Part shown: positions 61,158 to 64,000 of the stretch, one piece after another
Position numbering within the stretch: position 1 is the first letter of the stretch
Layout: each line of letters starts with the position of its first letter
DNA from: Linanthus parryae
Taxonomy: Eukaryota > Streptophyta > Magnoliopsida > Ericales > Polemoniaceae
Reading direction: 5' to 3'
Length of the DNA stretch: 64,000 bases
Assembly: GCA_023055425.1 (NCBI GenBank)
Contig: JALGPY010000001.1
Span: forward strand, 111,767,057 to 111,831,056
The notes under the pieces: generated by a model
The model's input: the letters and a program-made list of their open reading frames with translations, nothing else
What the model was told of the DNA's origin: nothing
The model's database searches: none
Translations under genes and position numbers: made by a program

Positions 61158-64000
61158 TGTAACCTTTCGCTTTCGTACCCTTACGTTTCTAAGATAAAAT
61201 AAATCTTGGTACTTCATATTAACCCTAGTACATTTCGTGACCTAATTTGTGCATCATTATATAGATACATATACTTGCATTTCATAGAGACGATATGATT
61301 TTTGAGTATGAGTGGATTTAGCTTCGAGGACGAAGCTTTTCTTTAAGGGGGGAAGGATGTAATACCCCGTCTATTTGTGAAGGGTAAATTGGGTAATTGA
61401 GAAATATAAAATTTAAATTTTATTACAAGTGGTGAGTTGAATTAATTTTTGGGTTCAAAATATAGTCGTAAAGTTCGTATAATGATTTTATAGAAAACGG
61501 TATTTTTATTGTGTATTTATTTAGCATTTTATGTGATTTGTGTGAATATATCCAAGTGTGTACCCAACCCACTAGATGACACACCCATTTGGTACTCCCT
61601 GAACATTCTAGCAAAGCTAACTAGTAGACAAAAAAAAGGGTTGGGGCGGTGGAGGAAATACACCTCTCCAAGCATCAAGTTTATTATTTAATACCTCTCT
61701 TTCTTCATTTGTTTTTCACACCAGACCAAACAAAGTCTCTCTTCTCTCTCACTCATCAACCCACGGCAAACACACCACCATCACCACCTCACGATCATCA
61801 CCACCACCCGAACCACAGCATCCACCTCCTCTCTTCCCTCTCTTCTCCCTCTCTGCCTCTCTGCTAACCACCACCACCAGCAGCAGCAGCTGCTCCCGCC
61901 AACGCCACCAGCCACCACTCCGGTGACCCACCCGACGGGAGAGCCACCTCCCACCTCAACCTTGCTCTCCCTCACTCTGTTAAACACCTGAAACCCTCTT
62001 CTCTCCCTCTCTGCTACACCCTACCAGCAGTAGCAGCAGCAGCAGCTGCCGAGAAGGCCGCCTGACAACTCCGGCGAACCAACCCGACGGCGAAAACGCC
62101 GCCACCCGCCTTTGCCTCTCTCACTCCCTCACTGATTTGAGCTCCTCAAGCCCTCACCCTCTCTGTTTCTTTGCAAAGAGGAGCTTTTGCAGCAGCAAAT
62201 CGCTGCAGTGCACCAGAACCACCACCATCGCCGTCGGTCACCATATTTTTCTGCGAGAAGCTCACCCGAGCTAACCGGAGCGACCCATTCACTCCTGTTT
62301 GAACCAAAATACTCCTGGAGGTCCGAGGAGTACTTTAGCAACATCAAACAGAGCCTAGGACGTTCGATTCATCGCCGGTGTTCATCACCGCCGACCGCCA
62401 CCTCCGGAGACGTAACCCGCTCCGTTTCTTGACCATTTCTCACAATTTTTCGCGTAGGTGAGTCCTAAATCACTCCCTGGTTCATTTCTAATCATCAAAA
62501 TCACATCTTGTTAGCTCTAAATCGAATCGGGTATGTTGGGTTGAAGATGTATGCTTGTGTTCATAAAAGGGGGTAGTTTATGTAATTTCTAAAAAGTGGA
62601 GGGCAATATGTTAACTGCATGTTTAGTTTCTCAAAGATTGGGGGTGATGTGTGTATATTATCAAACTGCATATTTTTATAAACTTTAAAGTGTTATTTTT
62701 GGATTAATGATATAAGCTAATGTTTATATATATTATTTTGACTATATAAAAGTAAATAAGTTGTTAAAATTACATAGAGTTATATTTATATGAAATATTG
62801 TTGTTTTGATGAGCAAGATAAAAATGTACACTTTGGTTTAATTATATAATTTCGGTTTATTTAACTAAATAGTTTTAATTACTTGTAAATTGTTATTTTG
62901 AGTAAAATAGATTATTTTGTTAATATTGATAAAAATAAATATGTTGAAAGTTAGTTTGTGAAATAAATATAAAGTAGACTTTTTAAATAAAAATCCATAT
63001 TACTATTATTTGATATTACTTGAATATTTTTCATAGATATTAGAAATTATTTATTTAACATAAGATTATAATTATATATGACTTGTTTTATTGAAATAAG
63101 CATTTTTGAAAATTTTATTTGAGTATTTAATTATTATATAGTGTATGTATTTTCTCATAAATAAATAGCTATAATTGAATTAGCTTGAATTAACTTTTAT
63201 AGTCACTTATGAAAAAATAGTTTGTTTATTAGATTATTATTTTCTATACAATAAAGAGATTTTATAAGCTTAATATTGGATTTATCTTTCAATAACTTTA
63301 CAATTTTGTATTTTATATAAGTTATAATATTTTTATGAGGAAAATATAAGTGTTAATTTAAATAATTTTTTTATGCTATTAATTAATGGGGTTAAGGGGG
63401 ATAATTTCAAATGACAAATTAGGAGATATAGCATTTTCGCATACTTGCATAATTAGACTTGTAATTAATTTAGGAATTATAAATTGTAGGTGACGAATTC
63501 GTAGACGAGGGCTACGTGTATCTGTAGGAGCTATCGTGATATTTGTCGTGCTACTTGAGGTGAGTAAATATGCCTAACCTAGTGTGCCCGTCCTCCTTTC
63601 GTGTCCAATTATTTTCATGATTTTTACGTCTCAAATGTGATTTGTGATTTAAATGCTTAACTTGATATTTCAATTACTTGTTTGTTAATTCTTTTGGAAA
63701 TTGTCACATGAGATTAATAATACGTAATAACGTAAAGTGATAACAGTTGTGCGGCGGAACCCTATTCAAATTCTTCTATATATTGTGATTATTATATTCG
63801 GCTCGGTTGCCATTGCCTCGAGTCGCACCATGTACTCACCCTTCTGGCCGCTAGAGTCTTAAGGGGATGTCGACACTTAAGGTCTTGGTTGCATGCGAGA
63901 TGGTTGGTTCTATATTTTTGGATTGGTTTGTTCCCCGCTACAACTAAATAAATGTGGATTTTTTCATATGGATGATGGATGGACTTGGTTGATTTTGGAA
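61158..64000 (+). repeat. Array LTR 3 (truncated by window end)
   Basis: Begins TGTAACC after AAGGAGGGGAGGA. It carries more private substitutions than LTR 1 or 2, a shorter A-run near 61630 and an extra CAG in the leader. Predicted intron 1 is at 62458-63489; intron 2 starts at 63560 and continues past the window. Whether a third internal region follows cannot be seen. Confidence 0.93.

Larger units (their letters stand above)
44344..64000 (+). mobile_element. Tandem Tekay (Ty3/gypsy chromovirus) array, LTR-int-LTR-int-LTR
   Basis: Three LTRs (44344-47654, 52751-56061, 61158 to beyond the window) alternate with two internal regions (47655-52750, 56062-61157). The period is exactly 8407 bp at each boundary I checked. 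Each internal region has a primer binding site, one long gag-pol frame and a polypurine tract. No host DNA separates the units, so the middle LTR is shared. Left flank is GATCAAG; the right end is outside the window. A MITE and an older copia LTR lie just to the left. Confidence 0.95.

Overview
The window is nuclear DNA from a flowering plant, most likely a eudicot. Coding sequence is split by AT-rich GT-AG introns, one gene is of a plastid-targeted plant type, and most of the rest is nested plant-type LTR retrotransposons (Ty1/copia; Ty3/gypsy of the Tekay chromovirus type with a 3' chromodomain), MITEs and microsatellites. I cannot name the species. I saw no rRNA or tRNA gene and no CRISPR array.

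Region by region. 1-5296: a worn partial duplicate of the host gene (about 160-1010), two unidentified candidate exons, then nothing recognisable. 5297-17630: an older repeat nest. It holds an Angela-like solo LTR, a minus-strand copia element in pieces, a 5'-complete but truncated Tekay element (7367-13070), and part of a second Tekay-type LTR (13071-14647). 19206-30870: the only intact host gene, on the minus strand. It is a homologue of the chloroplast S1-domain RNA-binding protein SRRP1 (Arabidopsis At3g23700). Ten exons join in phase into 381 codons; the introns hold MITEs, a LINE fragment, LTR fragments and microsatellites. 31404-43815: an old non-coding plus-strand copia-like LTR element, itself invaded by a full-length minus-strand copia element (31763-38338, target duplication CCATG) and by a Mutator-like foldback element (about 38662-40502). 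43858-44265: a Tourist-like MITE. 44344 to the window end: a head-to-tail Tekay array, LTR-internal-LTR-internal-LTR, with an exact 8407-bp period.

Main points of interest. (1) The interior of the non-coding copia-like element carries more than twenty short hairpins; most have different stems but a shared five-base loop ending in GAA. (2) The Tekay LTRs look as if they hold two spliceosomal introns in the RNA leader, and the older LTR at 7367 lacks exactly the first one. (3) The array LTRs begin with a 200-bp extension that contains a second polypurine tract and LTR start. (4) Both array copies have a full 1557-codon gag-pol frame, but the protease catalytic Asp is Tyr in both. (5) SRRP1 has a partial local duplicate, and one exon end is copied in inverted form inside the next intron.
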